NCBI GenBank assembly: GCA_009840165.1
Contig: VXOG01000018.1
Coordinates: 2,113 to 55,967, forward strand
From: Chloroflexota bacterium
GTDB lineage: Bacteria > Chloroflexota > Dehalococcoidia > Lucifugimonadales > UBA3495
DNA: 53,855 nucleotides
Reading direction: 5' to 3'
Within the stretch, counting starts at the first letter, position 1. Every line of letters begins with the position of its first letter. The notes below the pieces were generated by a model. That model was not told the origin of the DNA. It saw only the letters and a program-made list of their open reading frames with translations, and did not search any database. This document shows, piece after piece, positions 23,075 to 31,011 of the stretch. The translations under genes were made by a program, and so were the position numbers.

Positions 23075-24283
23075 TCAGTAGTAGCCTTCGTCGAACAGCA
23101 TGAGCAGGATGTACATTTGGGCGCTAAAGCTAAGGCCATAGCCGCTGAAAAGTTCGCCGTCAGCACAGAACAGGACTGCCAGCGTCACCAGTTCCTCATT
23201 GTCGTCAATATCGGCGGCAACCTCGCTGACCCTCCCCTCAACGTGGCGGGCAACAACTTCCCTCCCCGCAGGGGAGAGATTCTCGGTCAAGGTGTCCGTG
23301 GCGCACCTCGTAGCTTCATTAATGAGGATGTCTCGGTCGCTCTCTTCCCGCACCCGTTCTTCAGCAGTGGGAATCCATACCCCAACTTTCTCCCAGTGCG
23401 GTTTTTCGCACTGGCCCACCAAACCTCCGGCTTGCAGCGAGACCAGCGCAACCCGGTAAATCCAGTTGCCCGGTTCGGCAAGGCCGTTCCAGGTGGTCAT
23501 ATCACTCACTTCTGCGACTTTCTCCCAACTGCTTGCGCTCCCGCCCGAGTCATCTCGGACCCGTTCTATGCGATAGGTCAGCTCCGTTCCTTCCGGCACC
23601 CCAGGGTAATAGTAATCCAACCGCCACTCCAGTGTTACGACCTCGCCTTGACCGTCGGGCGCCGGCTCAACGGTCGCACCGATATGATAAACGTACGCTG
23701 TCTCGCAGGTCTGCTCCAGCTCTTCCTGCGGAGTAAGAACATTGAATATATCCTCGGCCCATTGCGTCGTCTGGCACTCGTGAACCAGGTCGCCGGAGAC
23801 CAGACCGAGCAGGCCGACTCGGTAATGCCAGTGTCCCGTTTCCACGACCCCTTTCCAAACGTCCGTGTTGGTGACAGTCTCCACAGTCTGCCATTCATCC
23901 CCTGTTGGATCGTCCTTGTCATGGCTCTGCCTTTGTATCCGGTAGTATGCCAGCATTCCTTCCGGCAGGTCCCAATATGACCGCTTGCTCCACCACTGCA
24001 ACGATACGGTTTTGAACTCCACTCCGTTCACCACTTCCGTACCCCCAACATCCGCCTCGAGCTCTATGACCTCCCCGTCGTGGCAATACTCGTGCATTTC
24101 GTCCAACGCCTTTGCATCGCTCTCTGAAGTGAGCTCGGGCGTAGGTGTGGGCGGCGGTGGAGTCGCTGGGATCGGCTCCTGCGCCGCCGTCGGCGCAGCG
24201 GTCAGCGACAGCGTGGCCATCACTGCCACAGCGCCAACAACCGCCACCACGCTCAAAGTCACAATTAATCCTTTCACTGTCAT
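23075..24283 (-). CDS. Secreted two-repeat protein (tandem paralogue 1)
   Basis: A 402-residue exported protein. From MTVKGLIVTLSVVAVVGAVA there is a signal peptide with cleavage probably after PTAAQ, then a Pro/Thr linker. Two similar fibronectin-III-like segments follow (about 60-175 and 190-300), each with W-x-Y-R-V-x-L..L..G and a Cys pair near the end (HECQTTQW, GQCEKPHW). A helical C-terminal domain runs from about 305. ATG 24283 is chosen because GAGGAGAGAAAGG precedes it. It is closely related to the next gene and probably arose by tandem duplication. Function is unknown; surface display or ligand binding is a guess. Confidence 0.75.
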   Translation of the reverse strand: MTVKGLIVTLSVVAVVGAVAVMATLSLTAAPTAAQEPIPATPPPPTPTPELTSESDAKALDEMHEYCHDGEVIELEADVGGTEVVNGVEFKTVSLQWWSKRSYWDLPEGMLAYYRIQRQSHDKDDPTGDEWQTVETVTNTDVWKGVVETGHWHYRVGLLGLVSGDLVHECQTTQWAEDIFNVLTPQEELEQTCETAYVYHIGATVEPAPDGQGEVVTLEWRLDYYYPGVPEGTELTYRIERVRDDSGGSASSWEKVAEVSDMTTWNGLAEPGNWIYRVALVSLQAGGLVGQCEKPHWEKVGVWIPTAEERVREESDRDILINEATRCATDTLTENLSPAGREVVARHVEGRVSEVAADIDDNEELVTLAVLFCADGELFSGYGLSFSAQMYILLMLFDEGYY

Positions 24284-24318
24284 CCTTTCTCTCCTCTTGT
24301 TGGCGGCAGGCACGAAAA

Positions 24319-24349
24319 GGGGCGAATCCGCCGCCGGTAGATTCGCCCC
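24319..24349. repeat. Inverted repeat, GGGGCGAATC type
   Basis: GGGGCGAATC (24319-24328) with GATTCGCCCC (24340-24349) between the two secreted paralogues. It is related to the gtaggggcgaat palindrome family but has a longer loop. Confidence 0.75.
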
Positions 24350-24364
24350 AACGTGATCGTCATT

Positions 24365-24392
24365 CCGGCGGCGACTGTTTCGCCGCCGCCGG
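24365..24392. repeat. GC-rich inverted repeat
   Basis: GGCGGCGA and TCGCCGCC around CTGTT, just downstream of the stop of the secreted protein at 24405. It is a probable terminator-like hairpin without a T-tract. Confidence 0.6.
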
Positions 24393-24404
24393 TCGAGGAT
24401 TCTA

Positions 24405-25616
24405 TCAGTAGTAGCTCACGTCGAACAGCACGTCCAGAATGTACTCGACTCTGCTGGGTTCACGGCTTCTTTCCCGCACCTCCCGGTCGGTACAGAACAT
24501 CACCGTTAACACCACCACGTCTTCAAATTTCGCGTCCTCAACAAATAGGCTGACACGCTTTTCAATGTACTCTCCAATCACTGAACGCGCGTCAGGGTTG
24601 AGGTTGTCGGACAAGGCATCCAGGGCGCAGTCTGACGCCTGACCAATGAGGACGAGTCGGTCGGCTTCTGCCTTCGCCCGTTCCTCGGCGGTGGGGACAA
24701 ATACCGCAACTTCCTCCCATTGCGGTTTTTTGCATTGGGCCACCAGATCTCCCGCTTGGAGCGATACCAGCGCAACGCGGTAGATCCAGTTGCCCGGCTC
24801 CCCGGTATGGCTCCAGGTTTCACGGTTGACCCATGCCTCCGCGCCGCTTACCTCACCCACCGTCTCCCAACTGTATTCGCTTTCATTCCGCGCGGCCCGC
24901 GTCAGTTCCACTCTATAGACTGCCTCTGTGCCGTCCGGCGGCGCCTCATAAATGTCGTAGCCAGGATAGTGGTAGCGATAATCTATCCACCATTCCAGCG
25001 TCACAATCTCACCTCGACCCTCGGACGACGGCTTTACGGTTGTCTCAACGTGACTAACGTACGTTGTCTCGCAGAACCGCTCCAGTTCTTCCTGCGGGGT
25101 GAGGACATTGATTATGGCCTCGGCCCATTGCGTCGTCTGGCACTCATGAATCAAGTCGCCGGATACCAGACCGAGCAGGCCAACGCGGTAATCCCAGTGG
25201 CCCGTTTCTACCGACCCTTCCCAGACGTTGGTATTGTTTACAGTCGCCACGGTCTGCCATTCGCCGCCGTCAACATCCCTCCTTTGTATCCGGTAGTACG
25301 CCACCATTCCGTCCGGTAAGTCCCAGTACGACAAATCGGCCCACCATTCCAGCAGCAGGGTTTTTCCCTGCTCGTCGTCCGCATCATTGACGCTGAAGTA
25401 GAGGTCATAGATTTCCCCGTCGCGGCAGTGCTGCTTCATTTCGGCCAGCGTCTCCGCATCTTCGGCGCTGACGGGCTCGGGCGTTGCCTCCGGTGGCGGC
25501 GGTGTGGACTCCTGAGCCGCCGTTGGCGCGGCGGTGAACGACAGCGCGGACGTTGCCGCCACCACGCCCAGAACCGCAATCACGCTCAATGCCACGATTA
25601 TTCTGCTGGTTGTCAT
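24405..25616 (-). CDS. Secreted two-repeat protein (tandem paralogue 2)
   Basis: A 403-residue paralogue of the protein at 23075. It has the signal peptide MTTSRIIVALSVIAVLGVVA with cleavage near PTAAQE, a Pro-rich linker, two fibronectin-III-like repeats with conserved GHWDYRVGLLGLVSGDL and GNWIYRVALVSLQAGDL, and a helical C-terminus with Cys residues (DCALDALSDNL, MFCTDRE). AGGAGAGATTAGGG lies upstream of ATG 25616. Both paralogues end in aromatic residues (EGYY, VSYY). They are probably one transcription unit read leftwards. Confidence 0.75.
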   Translation of the reverse strand: MTTSRIIVALSVIAVLGVVAATSALSFTAAPTAAQESTPPPPEATPEPVSAEDAETLAEMKQHCRDGEIYDLYFSVNDADDEQGKTLLLEWWADLSYWDLPDGMVAYYRIQRRDVDGGEWQTVATVNNTNVWEGSVETGHWDYRVGLLGLVSGDLIHECQTTQWAEAIINVLTPQEELERFCETTYVSHVETTVKPSSEGRGEIVTLEWWIDYRYHYPGYDIYEAPPDGTEAVYRVELTRAARNESEYSWETVGEVSGAEAWVNRETWSHTGEPGNWIYRVALVSLQAGDLVAQCKKPQWEEVAVFVPTAEERAKAEADRLVLIGQASDCALDALSDNLNPDARSVIGEYIEKRVSLFVEDAKFEDVVVLTVMFCTDREVRERSREPSRVEYILDVLFDVSYY

Positions 25617-25652
25617 CCCTAATCTCTCCTGTCGTTCGGCGGCAAAAATTAA

Positions 25653-25682
25653 GGTAGGGGCGAATAATCATCCGCCCCTACC
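25653..25682. repeat. Dispersed palindrome, GGTAGGGGCGAAT type
   Basis: Arms GGTAGGGGCG and CGCCCCTACC around a near-palindromic AAT-rich centre, between the secreted paralogue and the TIR gene. Confidence 0.85.
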
Positions 25683-25703
25683 CAGAGCATCATGCTTGGG
25701 AAA

Positions 25704-26987
25704 CTACAGTTGCAGCGTTCTCGGGTCAACTGCCTGTCGCGGCGGCTTGGCCGCGCTGGCCGGCTGCTCTTCCCTCAGATTCTCAATCAACTCCGCCAGG
25801 GCCCCTTGGTATTCCTCGGACCCTTCAGATTGTCCAGCCAGGTCGAACACGCGATGGTCTTCCTTAAGGAGCCTCGCCGCGCGGCTACGACCACCGGCCA
25901 TCACTCCGTCGGCATCCACTAGGAACATCGTCCAGCGGTCATTCGTGTTCTCCGATTCCTGTGCAGCGGTGATGTCGTTGCGCACGGTTTCACTGTCCAG
26001 GCCGGCGGCGCTGCATACTACGATCAGACGGTCGTAATGCCGCACCCACCGCTCGATTTCCTCCTCTCCAGAGGAGGCGCGTCGATCGACCAGCGGGTTG
26101 CCGCGGAATCCCTCAGCGAACACCCAGGTACGGACTCCTTGCTCACGCAGATTGGATTCAAGATGGCGAGCAAAGTCAATGTCCCCGCTGGCGCACGAGA
26201 TATGCACCTCCAGCGTGGTCACCGGGGCGTCCGCTACCGAGTCCTGAATGCCCGCCACCGCCACGGGTATGCCGGAACCCAAAATGAACGATTGCGGCAA
26301 AGCCCCTCGGGATCTCAACAGGGTATCCAGTCCGATGGTGCTGGGGGCGTCGTGGCGTACGTTGTCCAACCCCAACGCAGCGTCCATGGCGCAGTTCTGG
26401 AACACCGTGTAGCCGATGATGCAGTTGCTGAAATCGGCTTCCCCGGTGATCACATCATTCAGCACCGCCTCGTAGAAGTCGGCCGTATTGAGCGTAGCTT
26501 CCGACAAATTGGTTCGGGACAGGTTGGCCCCGTTGAAGCTGGCCCCGGTGAGATCGGCTCCGGTGAAATTCGCGCGGTCCAGGTTGGCCCGGTCCAAGTT
26601 TGCGTTGGTCAGGTCTGCGCCGGACAAATTAGCCTCAGAGAGGGTGGCGCCGTCCAGGTTGATGCCGGCCAGGTTGGCGTTGCGCAGGTCCGCTCCGCGT
26701 AGGTTCGCGCCCGGAGCGATGGAGCGGCTCATATCCGATTCCCTCAGGTCCGCCCGGTAAAAGTGGACGTTGTTCATGAAGCAGTTGGACAGGTCGGCGC
26801 GGCGCACCATCGCGCCCATGAAATCGCCATTGCGCATGTGCGCGCCCCGCAGGTTCACCATGGGGATGCGGGCGTGGCTCATGTAGCATTCGTTCAGGTC
26901 CATGGAGGTGTTGGGGTTCTCTTCACGCCATGCCGCCACTGCATCGCGCCCCTGTTTCACGATTTGGACCAGTTCCATATTGGCCAT
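25704..26987 (-). CDS. Pentapeptide-repeat protein with C-terminal TIR domain
   Basis: A 427-residue fusion. Residues about 30-190 carry pentapeptide repeats (A(N/D)LxX units such as ANLSGADLTNANLDRANLDR), forming a right-handed beta-helix. Residues about 270-400 look like a TIR domain: LEVHISCASGDIDFARHLES, GVRTWVFAEGF, and YDRLIVVCSAAGLDSETVRN with a Glu where TIR NADases have the catalytic residue. Bacterial TIR domains cleave NAD or make signals in anti-phage abortive infection; here the repeat domain could be the sensor or scaffold. ATG 26987 is chosen, with TTGGAG upstream; the earlier start at 27044 has no site. No obvious partner gene is adjacent. Confidence 0.78.
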   Translation of the reverse strand: MANMELVQIVKQGRDAVAAWREENPNTSMDLNECYMSHARIPMVNLRGAHMRNGDFMGAMVRRADLSNCFMNNVHFYRADLRESDMSRSIAPGANLRGADLRNANLAGINLDGATLSEANLSGADLTNANLDRANLDRANFTGADLTGASFNGANLSRTNLSEATLNTADFYEAVLNDVITGEADFSNCIIGYTVFQNCAMDAALGLDNVRHDAPSTIGLDTLLRSRGALPQSFILGSGIPVAVAGIQDSVADAPVTTLEVHISCASGDIDFARHLESNLREQGVRTWVFAEGFRGNPLVDRRASSGEEEIERWVRHYDRLIVVCSAAGLDSETVRNDITAAQESENTNDRWTMFLVDADGVMAGGRSRAARLLKEDHRVFDLAGQSEGSEEYQGALAELIENLREEQPASAAKPPRQAVDPRTLQL

Positions 26988-27092
26988 CAGCAAGTCTCCA
27001 AAAGGGGTTTCGGCGACGATTTTAGCATAAATTACCCCCGCCACAGGCGTCGTGTAAAATGGCCGCCGTACCCGAGCAAAGGAGATACTCCC

Positions 27093-27569
27093 ATGCCGAA
27101 AATTATGCTTTTGACAGTTCTCTCAATCGTCCTCATCCTCGCCGTCGCTTGTGGCGGCGGAAAGGAGGCTGACGTGGTAGTCGAAACGCCGGAAACCGAT
27201 CACATGGTAGCTCAAGCCACCTTGGCCGCTTACTACATCGACGCCGCCATACGGGCCGGCATGACCAAGCAGGAGATCAATGTTGCCTTGGGGCAAATCG
27301 CCGGCTCCACCGTCATCGACGAATTCTGGGTCAGCGACGAGAACGGCCTCATCGACTATACCAACGTGCCCGGGGTCGTATTTGTGTTCCCGACCGATCC
27401 CAACTCCGGCAGCCAGGCCGCGCCCTTCGCGAACCTGCTGCTGGGCGGCGAAACCGTCGTCGTCCAGGGAGCCCAACCCCGCGAGTCCGACGGCGCCCTG
27501 TTCCAGTACGTTGGCGTCGCCGGTTTGGACCAGCCCCGCATAGTGCAGGTGGGATTCGACCGCCGTTAG
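27093..27569 (+). CDS. Small lipoprotein
   Basis: A 158-residue protein with a lipoprotein signal: hydrophobic MPKIMLLTVLSIVLILAVAC with the lipobox LAVAC and Cys20. The mature part contains a segment similar to small extracellular sensor (Cache-like) modules: DAAIRAGMTKQEINVALGQI, STVIDEFWVSDENGLIDYTN. AAAGGAG precedes ATG 27093, and a TAAAAT -10 candidate lies at 27055. There is no membrane kinase or chemoreceptor beside it. Function is unknown; ligand binding at the cell surface is inferred. Confidence 0.7.
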   Translation: MPKIMLLTVLSIVLILAVACGGGKEADVVVETPETDHMVAQATLAAYYIDAAIRAGMTKQEINVALGQIAGSTVIDEFWVSDENGLIDYTNVPGVVFVFPTDPNSGSQAAPFANLLLGGETVVVQGAQPRESDGALFQYVGVAGLDQPRIVQVGFDRR

Positions 27570-27599
27570 CGTAGTTGTGTCCGGCCTACCGTTTCCCGG

Positions 27600-27971
27600 T
27601 CAGGGCAACTGCGGATGGTCGCGCAGTATAACCGCCATACGACTCACGAACCGCCGGACGGTGGCCTCACTGCGGATTACCCTGCCGGCGCGCAGATGGC
27701 CTTCGTACATATTCCTGTGCAGGCCGTTGGCCGATTGGAACTCCGCAGTTAACCTCGGTTCCGATAATCGCCTGGCCAGTCGTTGCACTACACGGAACAG
27801 GTCATCGTGGCTGTTGTTAGTCCAACCGTACTGGTTGGCGGCGGCTTTGACAGAATGCGCGGCGGCGCACCACAACATTTCAGACCTGATGAGCGGGGCC
27901 GCGGACACGGAGTAACTTTCAGACGCGGCCAAGAATTCCTGCGCAACTTGGAGATGTGCGCTTGCCTGCAT
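27600..27971 (-). CDS. HEPN/PaREP1-like cassette, second protein (B3)
   Basis: A 123-residue protein. RSEMLWCAAAHSVKAAANQYGW (about residues 29-50) and SANGLHRNMYEGHLRAGRVIR (about 82-102) align with the B proteins at 6047 and 8155. Its ATG overlaps the stop of the upstream gene by one base (TAATG), as in the other two cassettes. This copy is on the opposite strand and has no nuclease gene beside it. Confidence 0.67.
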   Translation of the reverse strand: MQASAHLQVAQEFLAASESYSVSAAPLIRSEMLWCAAAHSVKAAANQYGWTNNSHDDLFRVVQRLARRLSEPRLTAEFQSANGLHRNMYEGHLRAGRVIRSEATVRRFVSRMAVILRDHPQLP

Positions 27972-28342
27972 TACGCCGACTGCTCAGCGATTTTGAGCAA
28001 CTCCCGAACAAACCCGATTCCACCGGGAACGGCAACGATGAACTCGTAATCCTCGGCAAAGCCGCCAGCGGCGTACTCTTGCAGGTCCAAGGCAGTGCCA
28101 TACCCCGCGTCGAGCCATGCTTCCTCGGGGTCGGAATATCCGGCAGTAAGATGGTCTATGATAACCCAATGGTCATCTTCCGTCTTGCATGCCCACCCAC
28201 GCTCCTCAGCGATCAACGTCAGCGCGGCGACGGTGGCATCCCATAGCTTTTGCGACCCTAACCGCTTTTCGTCGTCCTCAAAGTGCCACTGGGCGGCTTG
28301 TAGCATATCTCGAATGGGTTGCGTTTGAGCTTTGGTCAGCAT
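27971..28342 (-). CDS. HEPN-like cassette, first protein (A3)
   Basis: A 123-residue protein from ATG 28342, preceded by GGAGGACC. QKLWDATVAALTLIAEERGW near residue 28 aligns with the A1/A2 motif. An acidic middle (DDHWVIIDHLTAGYSDPEE) and a C-terminal helix follow. It is coupled to B3 by a one-base overlap. A longer in-frame extension upstream to 28777 is antisense to coaX and is not real. Confidence 0.65.
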   Translation of the reverse strand: MLTKAQTQPIRDMLQAAQWHFEDDEKRLGSQKLWDATVAALTLIAEERGWACKTEDDHWVIIDHLTAGYSDPEEAWLDAGYGTALDLQEYAAGGFAEDYEFIVAVPGGIGFVRELLKIAEQSA

Positions 28343-28405
28343 GGTCGGTCCTCCGTTCGTCCGACATGCACCGGACATTTCCTTTTGACTGCGTTCCGCG
28401 AAAAT

Positions 28406-28413
28406 TATACTAT
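28406..28413 (+). promoter_or_regulatory. Promoter candidate for coaX-coaBC
   Basis: TTGACT (28385-28390) with TATACTAT (28406-28413), giving a spacing of 15-17. ATG 28431 follows within about 20 bases with no clear Shine-Dalgarno, so the leader is very short. Confidence 0.45.
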
Positions 28414-28430
28414 TAGCCGGGTTCTTGAAG

Positions 28431-29297
28431 ATGCTGCTGACCATCGACATCGGCAATACTGCCGTCACCATCGGTGTATTCCGCGATGGGACAATCGGCG
28501 AGACCGACACCGACGGCGCCAGTCCGGTCGAGCGCCTGGTCACCACCCTCCGCTTCGCCACCGATTCCAGAAGGCTGGCCGACGAATACGGCATCATGCT
28601 CAAGAACCTGCTGGAGTTCCGGGGCATCGCCACCACCAATATCGCCGCAGCCTGCATCTGCTCCGTGGTCCCGCCCCTTACCGGAATGTTCGAGGACGTC
28701 TGCCTGCGCTTCTTCGGCGTCGAACCTCTGCTGGTTACCTCCCAGATCGACCTGGGGATGCCGATAAAGTACGACACCCCGAGGGATGTGGGCGCAGACC
28801 GTATCGTGGACGCCGTGGCCGCCGTAAAGCTCTACGGCCCTCCGGCCATCGTGGTTGACCTGGGAACCGCAACCGTCCTCGACGCCGTTTCCCGCGATGG
28901 CGAGTACCTGGGCGGCGCGATCACTCCGGGAATCAACGTATCCGTGGATGCCCTGTACCACAACACGTCCCTGCTGCGTCGCGTGGAGCTCGTTGCGCCG
29001 CCGACGGCCGTAGGCCGCAACACCACCACCGCCCTGCAATCCGGCATTGTCCTCGGATATGCCGGCCTCGTCAGCACCATGGTCGAGCGTTTCAAAGCCG
29101 AAATCGGCGAAGATGCCAGGGTCGTGGGAACCGGTGGCCTGGTAACCGTCATCGCCGACCACGCTCCCGTCTTTGACTATATCAACCAGGAGCTCACCCT
29201 CGTGGGCCTGGACCTCATCTACCGCATGAACACCGTTCAACACCGTCATTCCCGCGAAAGCGGGAATCCAGAATGTCTTTGTGCAAAGGATAAGTGA
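28431..29297 (+). CDS. coaX: Type III pantothenate kinase
   Basis: CoaX phosphorylates pantothenate, the first step of coenzyme A synthesis, and needs a monovalent cation. Motifs seen: DIGNTAVTIGVF at the N-terminus (phosphate 1), GADRIVDAVAA near residue 120, VVDLGTATVLDAVS near 140, GGAITPGINVS near 162, and TGGLVTVI near 235. The protein is 288 residues, longer than usual. The last 20 or so residues (QHRHSRESGNPECLCAKDK) come from a dispersed palindrome inserted at the gene end. The stop overlaps the coaBC start by one base (TGATG), so the two CoA genes are translationally coupled. Confidence 0.93.
   Translation: MLLTIDIGNTAVTIGVFRDGTIGETDTDGASPVERLVTTLRFATDSRRLADEYGIMLKNLLEFRGIATTNIAAACICSVVPPLTGMFEDVCLRFFGVEPLLVTSQIDLGMPIKYDTPRDVGADRIVDAVAAVKLYGPPAIVVDLGTATVLDAVSRDGEYLGGAITPGINVSVDALYHNTSLLRRVELVAPPTAVGRNTTTALQSGIVLGYAGLVSTMVERFKAEIGEDARVVGTGGLVTVIADHAPVFDYINQELTLVGLDLIYRMNTVQHRHSRESGNPECLCAKDK
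29248..29267. repeat. Dispersed palindrome inside the coaX 3' end
   Basis: ATTCCCGC and GCGGGAAT around GAAA, preceded by CGTC: the common bacterial repeat that encodes SRESGNP when translated in this direction. It is read through in frame by coaX. Confidence 0.85.
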
Positions 29298-30496
29298 TGG
29301 AAAGCGCACTGGCCGGCAAGAAAATTGTCCTGGGCGTTACCGGCAGCATCGCCTGCTACAAGGCGCTGGACCTGGCCAGCAAATTGGTCCAGGCCGGCGC
29401 CAACGTCGAAACCATCCTAAGTTACGGCGCAACCCAGTTCGTAACCCCCCTGGCCTTCCGCAGCCTCACCCACCGCGCCGTCGTCACCGACACTTTCGAC
29501 CCCAACTCCGAGCAGAGCGTGGAGCACGTGGCCCTGGCCCGTTGGGCCGACATCGTGGTCATCGCTCCGGCCACCGTCCATTGCATCGCCAAGCTGGCCG
29601 GCGGGCTGGCCGACGACCCGCTGACCACCACCGTCGTCGCCACCGAAGCCCCCCTACTGGTAGCTCCGGCTATGGACGCCAACATGTATGACCATCCGGC
29701 CACGCAGGAGAACGTCGCCCGTTTGCGCGCCCGCGGCGTCTTTATGGCCGGTCCCGCGCCCGGACGCCTCGCCTCGGGATTGATGGGCATGGGCCGGCTG
29801 GTGGAGCCGGCCGACCTCTTGGGACACATCACCGCCGCCCTGGGCAAGGCCGGCGACCTTGCCGGCCGCAAGGTGATCGTCAGCGCCGGCGGCACCCAGG
29901 AGGCCATCGACCCGGTGCGCGTCATCACCAACCACTCGTCGGGACGCATGGGCTACGCTGTCGCCGAGGCTGCCCGCGACCGGGGCGCCGACGTCGTGCT
30001 GGTAACTGCGCCCACCGCGCTGCCCGACCCGCCGCTGATCCGCGTGGAGTCGGTCAAATCCGCCCAGGATATGTGCGATGCGGTGCTCCATGAAACCTCC
30101 AACTCCGACGCGCTGATCATGGCGGCAGCCGTGGCCGATTACCGCCCGGCATTCGCCGCCGAGCAGAAAATCAAAAAGACCGCCGCGGACGAAATGTCCA
30201 TTGACCTGGAAAAAACCACCGACATACTGGCCACCGCCACCGGCAATTTCGTGAGGGTGGGCTTCTCAGCAGAAAGCGAAAACCTGGAAGCCAACGCCGC
30301 CGACAAGGTACGCCGCAAATCGCTGGACCTGATCGTAGCCAACGACATAACTGAAGAGGGCAGCGGCTTCGGTGTGGACACCAATCGCGTGGTTCTCATC
30401 GACCGCGAAATGCAGGTGGAGCGACTCCCCTTGCTCACCAAGTACGAAGTCGGACACCGTATCCTGGACCGAGTGGCGGCTCTCCTGGGGACGTAG
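29297..30496 (+). CDS. coaBC: Bifunctional phosphopantothenoylcysteine decarboxylase / phosphopantothenate-cysteine ligase
   Basis: A 399-residue CoaBC (Dfp), which carries out the two steps after pantothenate phosphorylation. The N-terminal FMN-dependent decarboxylase has GSIACYKALDL near residue 15, the active-site His in LARWADIVV.. (SVEHVALARWAD near 75), and PAMDANMYDHPATQ near 124. The C-terminal ligase has GGTQEAIDPVRVITNHSSGRMG near 195 and AAAVADYRP near 275, with the KIKK lysine motif following. ATG 29297 is used; GTG 29294 is three bases upstream. It directly follows coaX, so pantothenate to 4'-phosphopantetheine is encoded as one unit. Confidence 0.95.
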   Translation: MESALAGKKIVLGVTGSIACYKALDLASKLVQAGANVETILSYGATQFVTPLAFRSLTHRAVVTDTFDPNSEQSVEHVALARWADIVVIAPATVHCIAKLAGGLADDPLTTTVVATEAPLLVAPAMDANMYDHPATQENVARLRARGVFMAGPAPGRLASGLMGMGRLVEPADLLGHITAALGKAGDLAGRKVIVSAGGTQEAIDPVRVITNHSSGRMGYAVAEAARDRGADVVLVTAPTALPDPPLIRVESVKSAQDMCDAVLHETSNSDALIMAAAVADYRPAFAAEQKIKKTAADEMSIDLEKTTDILATATGNFVRVGFSAESENLEANAADKVRRKSLDLIVANDITEEGSGFGVDTNRVVLIDREMQVERLPLLTKYEVGHRILDRVAALLGT

Positions 30497-31011
30497 TGCC
30501 AGGTGTCGAAAGCCTTGCAGAGAATTAGGCCTTTTTCGTTGCAAATATCGGGCAATCAGACGTAAAGCGTGACATATGAGACATGGCGCGTGGATTCGCT
30601 TCGCGGACTACAACAAAACGCCTCAATCACTCCATATTGAATGTAACAGAGATTTGACCACGTGGGCCGACATAGGTTAGCCTATCGGCGAAATTAATGG
30701 TGGATTGAAGTGTAGTGGGGCTGTGCGATTACAAGCACAGTTGCCGCCCGCTTGCGACCGAGAGAGTCGCCTGACCGTGACCAGTTGGCCTTGAGATTGG
30801 CCGTCCGGTTCCTTCGTATCCCGGAGAAATTCGGCTTTGCGCATCGGCGCCGTTGTGTTCCGTTGCGCCTCGTCATTCTGCCGTTGCTGCGGAAGCGTGC
30901 CGTTTGGCGTTCGCTCCGTCGCTGTTTTGCTTGGAGAAACCAGGACGCTCCAATGCAACGGCCCTTAACCATGCGGGCTTTCCGATCGTCCTGGGTTGGA
31001 CGATAAAGTTT
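30497..31011. other. 515-bp stretch without a recognisable gene
   Basis: After coaBC there is no clear promoter, RNA or intact gene. Open frames on both strands (for example 30752-31006 and 30694-30972) encode Arg-rich, low-complexity peptides with no recognisable motif. Composition is less GC-rich around 30540-30720. The frame leading into the SulP gene stays open from 30853, but the extra residues have no counterpart in its paralogue. It may be decayed DNA. Confidence 0.4.

Noticed and set aside
28343..28777. N-terminal extension of the A3 HEPN-like protein toward 28777
   Set aside because: It is antisense to coaX and lacks homology; the ATG at 28342 has a good ribosome binding site.
30677..31006. 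Arg-rich open frames on both strands upstream of the first SulP gene, considered as transposase remnants
   Set aside because: No transposase motif, terminal inverted repeat or target duplication could be found.
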